In this document: in pieces, positions 24,663-33,185 of the stretch | Layout: each line of letters opens with the position of its first letter | How positions within the stretch are numbered: position 1 is the first letter of the stretch | Assembly (NCBI RefSeq): GCF_036084755.1 | Contig: NZ_CP107968.1 | Coordinates: 5,356,501 to 5,420,500 of the forward strand | Origin: Streptomyces sp. NBC_00370 | GTDB taxonomy: Bacteria; Actinomycetota; Actinomycetes; Streptomycetales; Streptomycetaceae | DNA length: 64,000 nucleotides | Direction of reading: 5' to 3' | Position numbers and translations under genes: made by a program | The notes under the pieces: model-generated | Seen by the model: the letters and a program-made list of their open reading frames with translations, nothing else | Database searches by the model: none | What the model was told of the DNA's origin: nothing

Positions 24663-25819
24663 TGGCCGACGAGCGTTACCCGTGGCTCGACAAGGACACA
24701 GCCGAAAGATTGCTGAGCGGTGAGCCCGTCGAGACCGCGGACGAACGCACCCGGACACAGGCGCTGCGCCTCTCGGACGCCCTGCGATCTGTGGCCGACG
24801 TCACATACGCAAACGCAAACGCGGCGGAAAGCGCCGGTGAGGCGGCGGCGCTGGTCGCGTTCCGGCGGGCCCGCGCCGCCGCCGCGGTGCGGGGCGGCCC
24901 CGACGGGCGTACGACGGAACGGAGTTCCGCGCGGAGCGCCGCCGAACACCCTCCCGGCCATGCCGGTGCCACGCTGGGGACGATACGGCTCGCCCCGCGC
25001 CCCCGGCCGCACCCGCGCGTCGTACCCGTCACCCGGCTCGGCCGCCCGGTACGACGGGGATTCGCCACGGCGGTCGTGGGCTGCACCCTGGGCGCCGTGT
25101 TCGTGGCCGTCGGCAGCACGATGCTGGCGGCGCCGTTCGCCGGTGACGACGGACCGCTGCCCGGCGGGACCGTATCGGCGCCGATGACCGGCAGGCCCCT
25201 GGCGTCCGGGAGCCCCGACGCGGGACCGCGGCCGCACGGCAGCTCCGCCGCACCGCGGCTGCCCCTTCCCTCTTTCCCTGTCACGGCGGGCAGTTCACGC
25301 GGCGCCGCAGCCAACTCCTCCTCGTCGGCGTCCGCGTGGGCCGGGGCAGCTCTGGGCAGTCAGGACAACGTTGCCGCGCCGCGCAGCAGTTCGCCGTGGT
25401 ACGACAAGGCCGTCAAGGTCTGTCGTGACTACCGCGAGGGCGACATCAACGCCCGTACCAGGAGCGACCTGGAGACGGCGGCCAAGGGTGTCGCGGGCGC
25501 CGTCCAGTTCTGCGACACGCTCCTGGGCATCCCCGAGGAGGACAACGACCTCAAGAACGGCGGCCTGCTCACCGACGGTCCGTCGTCCCCGTCCGAGGGG
25601 CCGTCCTCCCCGTGGGGGCCGCATGTCACGTCGTCACCCGACCCGTCGTCCTCCGGTCCCGCGTCCCCCGACCCCGTCTCGTCGGACCCCTCGGCCACCG
25701 ATCCCTCGTCGCCGTACGCCGGTTCGCCCGAGCCGTCGAAGGACCCGGTGTCAACGGACCCCGCACCGGGGCTCACACCGCGCGCGCCGATTCCCACCGG
25801 ATCCTCGACTCTGCTCTGA
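24662..25819 (+). CDS. Putative membrane partner (anti-sigma-like) of the ECF sigma factor
   Basis: 385 aa. A cytoplasmic N-terminus of about 130 residues, one transmembrane helix (FATAVVGCTLGAVFVAVGSTMLA, about 134-156), then a Ser/Pro-rich extracellular region. That region contains a small ordered part with two Cys (WYDKAVKVCRDYREGD and VAGAVQFCDTLLG) and a PSSP/PDPSS-repeat tail. Position and topology fit an anti-sigma factor, but the HxxxCxxC zinc motif is absent. The ATG overlaps the sigma stop (TGATG) with AAGGA 6 nt upstream. Confidence 0.65.
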   Translation: MADERYPWLDKDTAERLLSGEPVETADERTRTQALRLSDALRSVADVTYANANAAESAGEAAALVAFRRARAAAAVRGGPDGRTTERSSARSAAEHPPGHAGATLGTIRLAPRPRPHPRVVPVTRLGRPVRRGFATAVVGCTLGAVFVAVGSTMLAAPFAGDDGPLPGGTVSAPMTGRPLASGSPDAGPRPHGSSAAPRLPLPSFPVTAGSSRGAAANSSSSASAWAGAALGSQDNVAAPRSSSPWYDKAVKVCRDYREGDINARTRSDLETAAKGVAGAVQFCDTLLGIPEEDNDLKNGGLLTDGPSSPSEGPSSPWGPHVTSSPDPSSSGPASPDPVSSDPSATDPSSPYAGSPEPSKDPVSTDPAPGLTPRAPIPTGSSTLL

Positions 25820-25951
25820 GCTGCGGTTCTTCGCCCCGCGGCGCCAGGTGTGACGTTTTTCCGCCCCATGGCGCAGTAAAGAGTGAGCCGACTGGTCATC
25901 GGCAGCGCAACGAGCCGGGGGTTCCCCCCGTACCTTCGGCTCAGCGCATAT

Positions 25952-25990
25952 GGCGCGGGCGGGACACGTTCCCCCGGTCCCGCCCGCGCC
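25952..25990. terminator. Bidirectional hairpin between convergent genes
   Basis: GGCGCGGGCGGGAC pairs perfectly with GTCCCGCCCGCGCC (14 bp, 11-base loop) between the 25819 and 26011 gene ends. Confidence 0.75.
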
Positions 25991-26010
25991 TCTCAACTCC
26001 CCTCGGCCGC

Positions 26011-26895
26011 CTACTTGTAGACGACGACCTTGTCGCCCTTGCGGACCTGCGCGTACAGCGAGGCGATCTTTCCCTCGTCACGTACGTTGACGCAGCCGTG
26101 CGAGGCGCCCGCGTAGCCACGGGCCGCGAAGTCCGACGAGTAGTGCACCGCTTGGCCGCCGCTGAAGAACATCGCGTACGGCATCGGTGAGTCGTACAGC
26201 GTCGACACATGGTGCCGCGACTTCCAGAACACACTGAACACGCCCTCGCGCGTCGGTGTGTACTGCGCGCCGAACCGTACGTCCATCGCCGAGCGCACCT
26301 TGCCGTCGATCATCCACGCGAGCGTCCGGCTGGTCTTGTTGATGCACATCACCCGCCCCGTCATACAGCGGGGATCCGGCTTCGGCAGCGGGTTGACCGT
26401 CGGCGGCCGCAGCTCGTCGCCGGTCGGCTGCTTCGTCATCGCGAGCAGCCGCTGCCAGGTGACGGTGTCGGTCGTGCCGGTACGGGGCAGCCCGCGCTTG
26501 TGCTGGAAGGACGAGACGGCCGCCGCGGTGACCGAGCCGTAGTAGCCGGTGGGGTTGCGGTCGAAGTGGCCGATCTGCCGCAGCCGCGCCTGCAGTTCCC
26601 GCACCTGGCCGCTCTCGTCGCCGCTCGCCAGCACCGTCGCGGGCCGGGGCGCCGCGGGTTGCGCCGACCGGCTGGGGGCGGGTTTCGATGCCGCCGGGGT
26701 CGAGGCCGGAGCGGACGGCGCCGGGGCCGACGCGCTCGGCGTGCCGGACGTGCCCTGCGACGTCGGCGTACCGCCGCCCGGCTTGTGGTCGACGCGCACC
26801 GGACCTCCTGCCGCCGGGTCGACGGAGCAGCCCGCGGTCACGGCCAGCACGGCTGCCGCGGCCAGGACCCGGCACAGAGCGGGCGAACTCAGCAT
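26011..26895 (-). CDS. L,D-transpeptidase lipoprotein with peptidoglycan-binding domain
   Basis: 294 aa. Signal peptide with lipobox AVTAGC (Cys23), a Pro/Ser/Ala linker, and a peptidoglycan-binding domain (about 95-150, VRELQARLRQIGHF). The YkuD catalytic domain has the motif SHGCVNVRD holding the active Cys (about 270). It would make 3-3 cross-links in peptidoglycan or attach proteins to it. ATG 26895 is preceded by AGGGGAAG. Divergent from the methyltransferase gene. Confidence 0.9.
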   Translation of the reverse strand: MLSSPALCRVLAAAAVLAVTAGCSVDPAAGGPVRVDHKPGGGTPTSQGTSGTPSASAPAPSAPASTPAASKPAPSRSAQPAAPRPATVLASGDESGQVRELQARLRQIGHFDRNPTGYYGSVTAAAVSSFQHKRGLPRTGTTDTVTWQRLLAMTKQPTGDELRPPTVNPLPKPDPRCMTGRVMCINKTSRTLAWMIDGKVRSAMDVRFGAQYTPTREGVFSVFWKSRHHVSTLYDSPMPYAMFFSGGQAVHYSSDFAARGYAGASHGCVNVRDEGKIASLYAQVRKGDKVVVYK

Positions 26896-27119
26896 CTTCT
26901 TCCCCTGTATCTCCGGGATCTCATGGTCTTGTCGAATCTCATGACTCCGGTGTCGTGGCGACATTCTCCCCCGAAAAAACGATCCGGTGACAACGCGCCT
27001 TGACGGGAGATGAACTACAGCAGGACGTTGCCCTAAATGACCGTTCGAATCGCCGCGTGGCCCGTGGCGAATGGCAGGATGCGGGCACTTCCCGTCGGTT
27101 TCGTTTGAAGGTTGCCACG

Positions 27120-28058
27120 ATGAGCGCCACGAATGACATCACCAACGACACAAAGCCACGTCCGCAGAAGCTCGACGATGTGTCCGGCTGGTTCGCACCG
27201 CTCGACCAGACCCTCTTCGCGACACTGCTCACCCGGCAGGAAAGGCTCGGGGAACGCGGTGACCTGCTGGAGATGGGCGTCTTCATGGGCAAGAGCGCGA
27301 TCTTTCTCGGCAGGCAGCTGCGGGACGGCGAGAAATTCACCGTGTGTGATCTTTTCGAGTCCGACGCCCCCGACAAGGCCAACAACGCCGAGACCGGCAA
27401 GTCGTACCCGACCCTGACCAGGGACGCGTTCGAGAGCAATTACCTCTCCTTCCACGACGAACTCCCACGGGTCCTGCACGCCCCCACCTCTGTCGTACCC
27501 GCCGAGGTCGAGCCGAAGTCCTGCCGGTTCGTGCACGTGGACGCCTCGCACCTGTACGAGCACGTGTACGGCGACATCGGCGCGGCGCAGGACGCCCTGC
27601 TGCTCGACGGGATCGTCGTGCTCGACGACTTCCGCAGCGAGCACACCCCCGGCGTCTCCGTCGCCGCCTGGGAGGCCGTGCTCAACCGGGGCCTGCGGCC
27701 CATCTGTCTGAGCACCCAGAAGCTGTACGGCACGTGGGGCGACCCGGCGCCGCTCCAGGAACTGGTCATCGCGATGGCCAGGGCCGACGACTCCTGCGGG
27801 CTGTCCATCCAGCAGGCGGCCGGGCACCGGATCGTCCGGGTCGTCTCGCACGGCATGCGGGCACCGGAGTTCCCGTTCTCCCGGCACTACGTCGAGCCCG
27901 AGCCCGCCCCCGCAGTGGAGGCGGCGGCGGTCCCGGCCCCCGTGGCGCGGAAGAAGCCCCGGCGGTCCCGGTCGGCGCGGCTCGCCATCGACGTACTGCC
28001 TCCGTTCGTCACCCGCTCCGTCCAGCGCAGCCGGGCACGCAAGCGCGCCCGGAGCTGA
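27120..28058 (+). CDS. Class I SAM-dependent methyltransferase
   Basis: 312 aa. The Methyltransf_24-type core has the SAM motif LLEMGVFMGKSAIFLG (about 48-63). It also has FVHVDASHLYEHVYGDIGAAQDALLLDGIVVLDD (about 139-172), as in macrocin O-methyltransferase-like enzymes. A basic C-terminal tail (RKKPRRSRSARLA) suggests membrane or polyanion association. GAAGG lies 8 nt before the ATG. Similar enzymes modify sugars, so it may belong with the glycopolymer cluster 3.5 kb to its right, but this is inference. Confidence 0.78.
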   Translation: MSATNDITNDTKPRPQKLDDVSGWFAPLDQTLFATLLTRQERLGERGDLLEMGVFMGKSAIFLGRQLRDGEKFTVCDLFESDAPDKANNAETGKSYPTLTRDAFESNYLSFHDELPRVLHAPTSVVPAEVEPKSCRFVHVDASHLYEHVYGDIGAAQDALLLDGIVVLDDFRSEHTPGVSVAAWEAVLNRGLRPICLSTQKLYGTWGDPAPLQELVIAMARADDSCGLSIQQAAGHRIVRVVSHGMRAPEFPFSRHYVEPEPAPAVEAAAVPAPVARKKPRRSRSARLAIDVLPPFVTRSVQRSRARKRARS

Positions 28059-28062
28059 GCCG

Positions 28063-28094
28063 CCGCTGAACCGCCGCTGAACGGGCCGCTGAAC
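28063..28094. repeat. Three near-tandem CCGCTGAAC copies
   Basis: CCGCTGAAC occurs at 28063-28071, 28074-28082 and 28086-28094 just after the methyltransferase stop. The copies look like slippage duplications of sequence beside the stop codon. Confidence 0.6.
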
Positions 28095-28153
28095 GGGCCG
28101 CCGGATCGGCCGTTACAGTCGGGCCGGGGGTCCTGACGCGGAAGGCACAGCAG

Positions 28154-29104
28154 ATGGCGGAAGACACAGCACCCCGCGTGACGTTCGGGGCCTGGCCGAC
28201 ACCGTTGGAGCCCGCGCCACGGCTGGCGCGGGCACTCGGCCTCGGGGCCGGCGACCTGTGGCTCAAGCGGGACGATCTGACGGGTCTCGGCGGCGGCGGC
28301 AACAAGGTCCGCAAGCTGGAGTTCCTCTGCGGCGCCGCCGTCGCGGCCGGGGCGAGGACCCTGGTGACGAGCGGGGCGCCGCAGAGCAACCACGCCCGGC
28401 TGACGGCCGCCGCGGGAGCACGGCTCGGCCTTGACGTGGTGCTGGTGCTCGCGGGCCCGGCGGTCGGCCAGGATCTCGGCGCGGGCAATGTCGCGCTCGA
28501 CGGTCTGCTGGGCGCGGAGATCGTCTGGGCGGGCGAAGCGGACGCCGCCGACGTGGTCCAGCAGGTCGTGGAGCGGCTGCGCGGCGAAGGCGCCGAGCCC
28601 GCGCTGATCCCGTTCGGCGGCTCCAGCGCCACCGGCGCCCGCGGCTACGCCGAGTGCGGCCGTGAACTCCAGTCCCAGGCCCCGGACCTGGCCCAGGTGG
28701 TCACGGCGCTCGGCTCCGGCGGCACGATGGCGGGCCTCGTCCGCACCCTGGGCCCCGAGCGCGTGCTCGGTGTCCACTGCGGCGCGGTCCCGGACCCGCG
28801 CGCGACGGTGGCGGGCCTGGTGCCGTGCCCGGCCGAGGCGCTACGGCTACGGCTGGACCAGGTGGGCGCGGGGTACGCCACGCTCACCGAACCGGTGAAG
28901 GCGGCCATCAGAACGGCCGCCCGCACGGAGGGCGTCGTCCTGGACCCGATCTACACCGGCCGCGCGATGGCGGGCCTGATCGCGGCGGTGACCGAGGGCG
29001 ACGTACGCGCGGGCGACCGCACGGTGTTCCTCCACAGCGGCGGCCTCCCGGGCCTCTTCGGCAACGAACCGGCCATGCGCTGGGCGGGCGCGGGCGCGCC
29101 CTAG
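28154..29104 (+). CDS. D-cysteine desulfhydrase / ACC deaminase family PLP enzyme
   Basis: 316-aa fold-type II PLP enzyme. The Schiff-base lysine is in LGGGGNKVRKLEF (about 45-57), followed by TSGAPQSNHARLTA and the phosphate-binding TALGSGGTMAGL. D-cysteine desulfhydrase yields pyruvate, sulfide and ammonia; 1-aminocyclopropane-1-carboxylate deaminases look similar and cannot be excluded. Single gene, ATG preceded by GGAAGG. Confidence 0.85.
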   Translation: MAEDTAPRVTFGAWPTPLEPAPRLARALGLGAGDLWLKRDDLTGLGGGGNKVRKLEFLCGAAVAAGARTLVTSGAPQSNHARLTAAAGARLGLDVVLVLAGPAVGQDLGAGNVALDGLLGAEIVWAGEADAADVVQQVVERLRGEGAEPALIPFGGSSATGARGYAECGRELQSQAPDLAQVVTALGSGGTMAGLVRTLGPERVLGVHCGAVPDPRATVAGLVPCPAEALRLRLDQVGAGYATLTEPVKAAIRTAARTEGVVLDPIYTGRAMAGLIAAVTEGDVRAGDRTVFLHSGGLPGLFGNEPAMRWAGAGAP

Positions 29105-29147
29105 GGGCGTCGTCCGGGCTCGGGCCGGAAGCCGGGCCCCAAGCCTG

Positions 29148-29180
29148 CCGGGAGAGCCGGGAGAGCCGGGAGAGCCGGGG
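29148..29180. repeat. GGGAGAGCC tandem repeat
   Basis: At least three perfect copies of the 9-bp unit GGGAGAGCC lie in the 246-bp gap between the desulfhydrase and monooxygenase gene ends. No gene is seen in this gap. Confidence 0.7.
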
Positions 29181-29350
29181 CACCGAGGGGAGTTCGGGGT
29201 TTCGGTCGCGGCCCCGCGTCCGCCGCATGCGGCTCGGGTCCTGCGGGACCGGCCGGCCGAGCCGCCGCGCCGGGGCCTCGCGGCTCGGCGACGGCGTCCG
29301 GGCGCGGTGTCCCGGGTGTCACCGCCCCGGCCCCCGTCGTCGCGCGCGGC

Positions 29351-30796
29351 TCAGGCCGTCACCCCTGCCGCCACCGCGTCCGTGTCCACCTCCCTCAGCC
29401 ACGCCTCCAGGCCCGTCTCGTCCGTGCCCGCCCAGCCGACGTAGCCGTCCGGGCGGATCAGGAACAGGCCTCGGCCGTACGGTTCGTACGTGTCGATCCG
29501 GGCCGTGCGTACCGTCGGTGGTGTCACCAGCCCCGTCGGCAGCGCCGTGTCCACCGCCAGCAGCGTGAAGTGCGGGCCGCGCAGGATGTCGAAGATGCGG
29601 GTGCCGTCCGGGAGCGGGCCGTCCGGGGCGCGGTCGCCCGATCGCAGGGCGCCCGCGGCGCCCGACGACAGCGGGCCGCCCCGGTAGCCGAGGCCCAGCT
29701 GGCGGGTGGCGGCGCCGCGGCGGGCCTCGCCGCGGTGGATGCGGGTCGACAGGCCCAGCATCTCGGCCGCCACCGGGCGGCGCTCGCCCTCGTACGTGTC
29801 CAGCAGCGCGTCGGGCGCGCCGTGCCGCAGCACCTGACCCAGCTTCCAGCCCAGGTTGTACGCGTCCTGGATGCTCGTGTTCAGCCCCTGTCCGCCGGCG
29901 GGGGAGTGGACGTGCGCCGCGTCCCCCGCCAGGAAGACCCGGCCATCCGTGAAGCGGTCGGCCAGGGCCGCGCGCGGGCGGAAGTCCGACGACCAGCGGA
30001 CCTCGGTGACGTCGTCCGCCGTGAGATGGGTGCGGGAGGCGATCAGTTCCCGCACCCCGGCGGGGGAGATGTCGGGCGTCGAGCCGTCCTCGAACCGCCC
30101 TGCCAGCTGGAAGTCGGCCGTCCCCGGCAGCGGGCAGAGCGACAGGAACGAGCCGTCCTCGCCCGGGAACACATGCCAGTTCAGCCGGTCGAGGGCGGGG
30201 ATACGGACATCCGCGACGATCATCGCGGCCGGGTCGACGGTCTCACCCGTCATCGCGATGCCGAGCAGCGCGCGCACCGTGCTGCGGCCCCCGTCGGCGG
30301 CGACGGCGTACCGCGCCCGTACCGTCCTGCCGTCCGACAGTTCGGCCGTGACGCCCCCGCCGTCCTGCGCGAGTCCGCGCAGCGCTGCGCCGAACTCGAC
30401 GCTCCCGCCCAGCTCCAGCAGGCGCGCGTACAGGATCTCCTGGGTGCGCCACTGCGGGACGAGCCACGGCCCGGTGTACGGCTCTGCGGGCGACGGCGCC
30501 GCGTCCTCGAACATCCGGTGCTCGCCCTGCCGCTCGCCGTCCTGCCAGACCATGCCCACCGGGGCCGGGCCGCCGGACGCGAGCATCGGCGCGACGACGC
30601 CCAGATCGTCCAGCACCTCCAGCGTGCGCGGCTGGATGCCCTTGCCGCGCGAGCCGGGGAAGAGCCCCGCCGCCTGTTCGACCACGCGGACCGACACCTC
30701 GCGGCGCCGCAGGTCACAGGCGAGGGCCAGCCCGGTGGGGCCCGCTCCCACGATCAGGACCTCGGACACCGCTTCCTTAACGTTGTTAAGTTCCAT
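29351..30796 (-). CDS. FAD-dependent aromatic monooxygenase
   Basis: 481 aa, PheA/TfdB class. The FAD-binding GAGPTGLALACDL lies at about 17-29, with a DG motif (AADGGRSTVR) and the GD motif GRVFLAGDAAHVHSPAGGQGLN (about 286-307). A C-terminal thioredoxin-like part contains YGRGLFLIRPDGYVGW. It hydroxylates an aromatic substrate with NAD(P)H and O2; the substrate is unknown. It is divergent from a TetR regulator with two shared operators, so it is probably an induced detoxification or resistance gene. The ATG lies within the operator region; a GTG 27 nt later is an alternative start. Confidence 0.88.
   Translation of the reverse strand: MELNNVKEAVSEVLIVGAGPTGLALACDLRRREVSVRVVEQAAGLFPGSRGKGIQPRTLEVLDDLGVVAPMLASGGPAPVGMVWQDGERQGEHRMFEDAAPSPAEPYTGPWLVPQWRTQEILYARLLELGGSVEFGAALRGLAQDGGGVTAELSDGRTVRARYAVAADGGRSTVRALLGIAMTGETVDPAAMIVADVRIPALDRLNWHVFPGEDGSFLSLCPLPGTADFQLAGRFEDGSTPDISPAGVRELIASRTHLTADDVTEVRWSSDFRPRAALADRFTDGRVFLAGDAAHVHSPAGGQGLNTSIQDAYNLGWKLGQVLRHGAPDALLDTYEGERRPVAAEMLGLSTRIHRGEARRGAATRQLGLGYRGGPLSSGAAGALRSGDRAPDGPLPDGTRIFDILRGPHFTLLAVDTALPTGLVTPPTVRTARIDTYEPYGRGLFLIRPDGYVGWAGTDETGLEAWLREVDTDAVAAGVTA
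30776..30790. promoter_or_regulatory. TetR operator 1
   Basis: Perfect palindrome CTTAAC-GTT-GTTAAG overlapping the first codons of the monooxygenase. The paired copy is at 30813-30827. Confidence 0.65.
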
Positions 30797-30812
30797 GGTT
30801 CAGAACGATGCG

Positions 30813-30834
30813 CTTAACGCTGTTAAATTGTCAA
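30813..30834. promoter_or_regulatory. TetR operator 2 and divergent promoter elements
   Basis: CTTAAC-GCT-GTTAAA (30813-30827), 37 bp centre to centre from operator 1. Its right half overlaps TAAATT (30824-30829), a -10 placed 6 nt before the regulator's GTG. On the minus strand a consensus -35 TTGACA (30834-30829) faces the monooxygenase. Binding here would repress both genes. Confidence 0.6.
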
Positions 30835-30835
30835 G

Positions 30836-31507
30836 GTGGCTACGACACGACTCGACCGCGCACTGGTCGCCCGCACCGCCCTGCGCTTGCTCGACAAGGG
30901 CGGTCTCGAAGGGCTGACCCTGCGCGCCATCGCCAAGGAACTGGACGTCAAGGCGCCCGCCCTCTACTGGCACTTCAAGGACAAACAGGCGCTGCTCGAC
31001 GAGATGGCCACCGAGATGATGCGGCGGATGACGGCCGACCTGCCCGCTGAGCCGTCGGGCGACTGGCAGGAGTCGCTGACGGTGATGATGCGCGGGCTGC
31101 GTACGCATCTGCTGCGCTACCGCGACGGCGCCAAGGTCTACAGCGGCACCCGCTTCACGGACACCGGGTACGCCGCCTCGATGGACACCAGCCTGCGGAT
31201 CTTCACCGACGCCGGCTTCACCCCGGCGGGCGCTGCCCGCGCCTGGATCACCGCTTACAGCTACACCATCGGCTTCGTCATCGAGGAACAGGCGATGGGG
31301 CCACGCGTCGAGGAGGGCGAGGGGGAGCAGGGCGGGGGAGGCGAGGGGTACGACCTCGACGCCCGCGCCGAGCGGCTGGCGGAGTTCCCGCTGGCCGCCG
31401 CCGCCGGCTACGAGATCTTCCAGGAGCAGGACGCCGGCTTCGACGCGGGACTCCGGGCCGTCACCGCCGGCATCGCGCTGACGCTGCTGCCGCGCCGGGG
31501 CGAGTGA
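30836..31507 (+). CDS. TetR family regulator of the divergent monooxygenase
   Basis: 223 aa. The helix-turn-helix LTLRAIAKELDVKAPALYWHF lies at about 27-47, in the TetR/TetR_C class whose ligand-binding domain covers the rest. A Gly/Glu-rich loop (about 160-173) is unusual. Probably leaderless: the GTG is preceded only by a -10 at 6 nt. It sits 39 bp from the monooxygenase and most likely represses it and itself through the twin CTTAAC palindromes. Confidence 0.88.
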   Translation: MATTRLDRALVARTALRLLDKGGLEGLTLRAIAKELDVKAPALYWHFKDKQALLDEMATEMMRRMTADLPAEPSGDWQESLTVMMRGLRTHLLRYRDGAKVYSGTRFTDTGYAASMDTSLRIFTDAGFTPAGAARAWITAYSYTIGFVIEEQAMGPRVEEGEGEQGGGGEGYDLDARAERLAEFPLAAAAGYEIFQEQDAGFDAGLRAVTAGIALTLLPRRGE

Positions 31508-31634
31508 GCCCGGCGAGGGCCGGAACCCGACGTTTCCCCTTCCGACGGGCCGAGTTCATCTCCGGGTCGCACACGCTGCCTAGCCTGTCCCGACCCGCCC
31601 ATCCGTCAGAGGGGCAGAGGACGCTGGGAGCAGC

Positions 31635-33185
31635 ATGACAATGGCCGCCCGTAACCGATGGCCGAGGCAGGGCAAGGGGGTGAGCCGCGACACGTCGTCC
31701 GCGGGCGCCGAGTCCAGAACCCGGGCCGAGGACCGGATCACCCCGACCGGGCTCGACGAGTGTCTGCGCGCCTGCGCCGTCCACAGCGGCAAGCTGGTGG
31801 CGGGGCTCGACCCACGGCGTAACGAACTCGCCGAGAAGCTGCGGGCGTTGCTCGCCAGCCACGCGACGGCGCACGCCGCGCAGGCGGCCAAGGCACCGGC
31901 CCCCGCGGGCGGCGCGGCCGCCGCCCTCCTCAGGCGCGGTACCAAGGCGGGCACCTCCACGGGGACCGCCCTCGACGCCGATCTGCTCGACGCGCTGCTC
32001 GCCGTCGGCAACAAAGCCCTGGAGTGCGGTTACGACGACGAGCTGAAACTCGCCCGGCTCGTCGGCGACACGGTCCTGACCCAGCGCAAGGGCTCCCGGG
32101 CCGGCTGGCGGCTGCGCGCCCGGATCCTGGAGGCCACGGGCGACGAGATCGGCGCCATCAAGGCGTACGAGCGCTATCTGGAGCTGACCGAGAACGACGG
32201 CTTCGCCGTCGCGCCGAGGAACGCGGGACTGCGCGCCGCCCGGCAGCACCAGGCCGAACTGCTCGCGCTGCTGCAGCGCGAGTGCCCCACGGCCACGCTG
32301 TACGCGGACGGCCCGGCGACCGACGTCTGGGCGGAAGGCCTCGCCCGGTACGACAGCGGCGACCGGGACGGCGCCGAACCGAGGCTCGTCGGCGCGCTGC
32401 TCGCGATGGCAGCCGACGAGGACAGCCCGGTGCAGGACCTCCAGCAGTGCCTGGGCCAGTACCTCGATCTGCGGATCGGCGAGCGGAGCCCGCACATCGC
32501 CGCGCTGCGCGAGCATCTCGCCCTGTACGCGGAACAGCGCAGGAACCGGATGCGCGGCCCGGTCGACGACCCCACGTACGCGGGGGTCAACTGGCTGACG
32601 CTCGGCGAGTTCCGTAACCAGATCGCCGGCAAGTCCATCTGTCTGATCGCCAACTCGCAGCGCGTGGGCCACAGTTCGCTCGGCCCGGAGATCGACGCCT
32701 ACGACCTGGTGGTGCGCTTCAACTCGTACCGGATCGACGCGCCCGCCACCGGCAGCCGCACCGACATCCACGTCTCGATCCACAAGCACAGCTTCAACTG
32801 GGAGAAGCGCGTCACGACCCGGCTGATCTTCGGCGGCCTGCCGAACGACTGGCGTTACTCGATGCGCACCCGGCTGGTGCCCGGCGCGCAGAGTTACGTG
32901 GGCGACGACTCGCTGCGCTGGCCCGTACGCAACATCGGCGGCATCGGCACCGACGCCTGGCCGTCGATCCCGACCAGCGGCTTCAACATGCTGTGGCTGC
33001 TGGACTTCCTCGACGTCAGTCCGAAGCTGGATCTGATCGGCTTCGACTTCTACGAGAGCGGCGCCTACCGGATCAGCGAGGCGATGCGGATGCCCATCAC
33101 CTCCGTCCACGAGTACACCAGCGAGAAGGCATGGGTCATGGAACGGGCCCAGAGCGTGACCGACGCGAGGATTTCCCTGAGATGA
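31635..33185 (+). CDS. Glycosyltransferase family 29 (sialyltransferase-type) protein
   Basis: 516 aa. The N-terminal 300 residues are helical and TPR-like (EIGAIKAYERYLELTEN around 171-187). The C-terminal part carries the GT29 sialylmotifs. L motif: ICLIANSQRVGHSSLGPEID with AYDLVVRFN after it (335-363). S motif: PTSGFNMLWLLDFLD with VSPKLDLIGFDFY after it (446-473). VS motif: HEYTSE, i.e. H-x4-E (His492, Glu497). GT29 enzymes transfer nonulosonic acids from CMP donors and are best known from animals. Its stop overlaps the next gene's ATG (ATGA). Start uncertain between ATG 31635 and 31641. It would act with the CMP-nonulosonate genes 6 kb downstream. Confidence 0.85.
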   Translation: MTMAARNRWPRQGKGVSRDTSSAGAESRTRAEDRITPTGLDECLRACAVHSGKLVAGLDPRRNELAEKLRALLASHATAHAAQAAKAPAPAGGAAAALLRRGTKAGTSTGTALDADLLDALLAVGNKALECGYDDELKLARLVGDTVLTQRKGSRAGWRLRARILEATGDEIGAIKAYERYLELTENDGFAVAPRNAGLRAARQHQAELLALLQRECPTATLYADGPATDVWAEGLARYDSGDRDGAEPRLVGALLAMAADEDSPVQDLQQCLGQYLDLRIGERSPHIAALREHLALYAEQRRNRMRGPVDDPTYAGVNWLTLGEFRNQIAGKSICLIANSQRVGHSSLGPEIDAYDLVVRFNSYRIDAPATGSRTDIHVSIHKHSFNWEKRVTTRLIFGGLPNDWRYSMRTRLVPGAQSYVGDDSLRWPVRNIGGIGTDAWPSIPTSGFNMLWLLDFLDVSPKLDLIGFDFYESGAYRISEAMRMPITSVHEYTSEKAWVMERAQSVTDARISLR

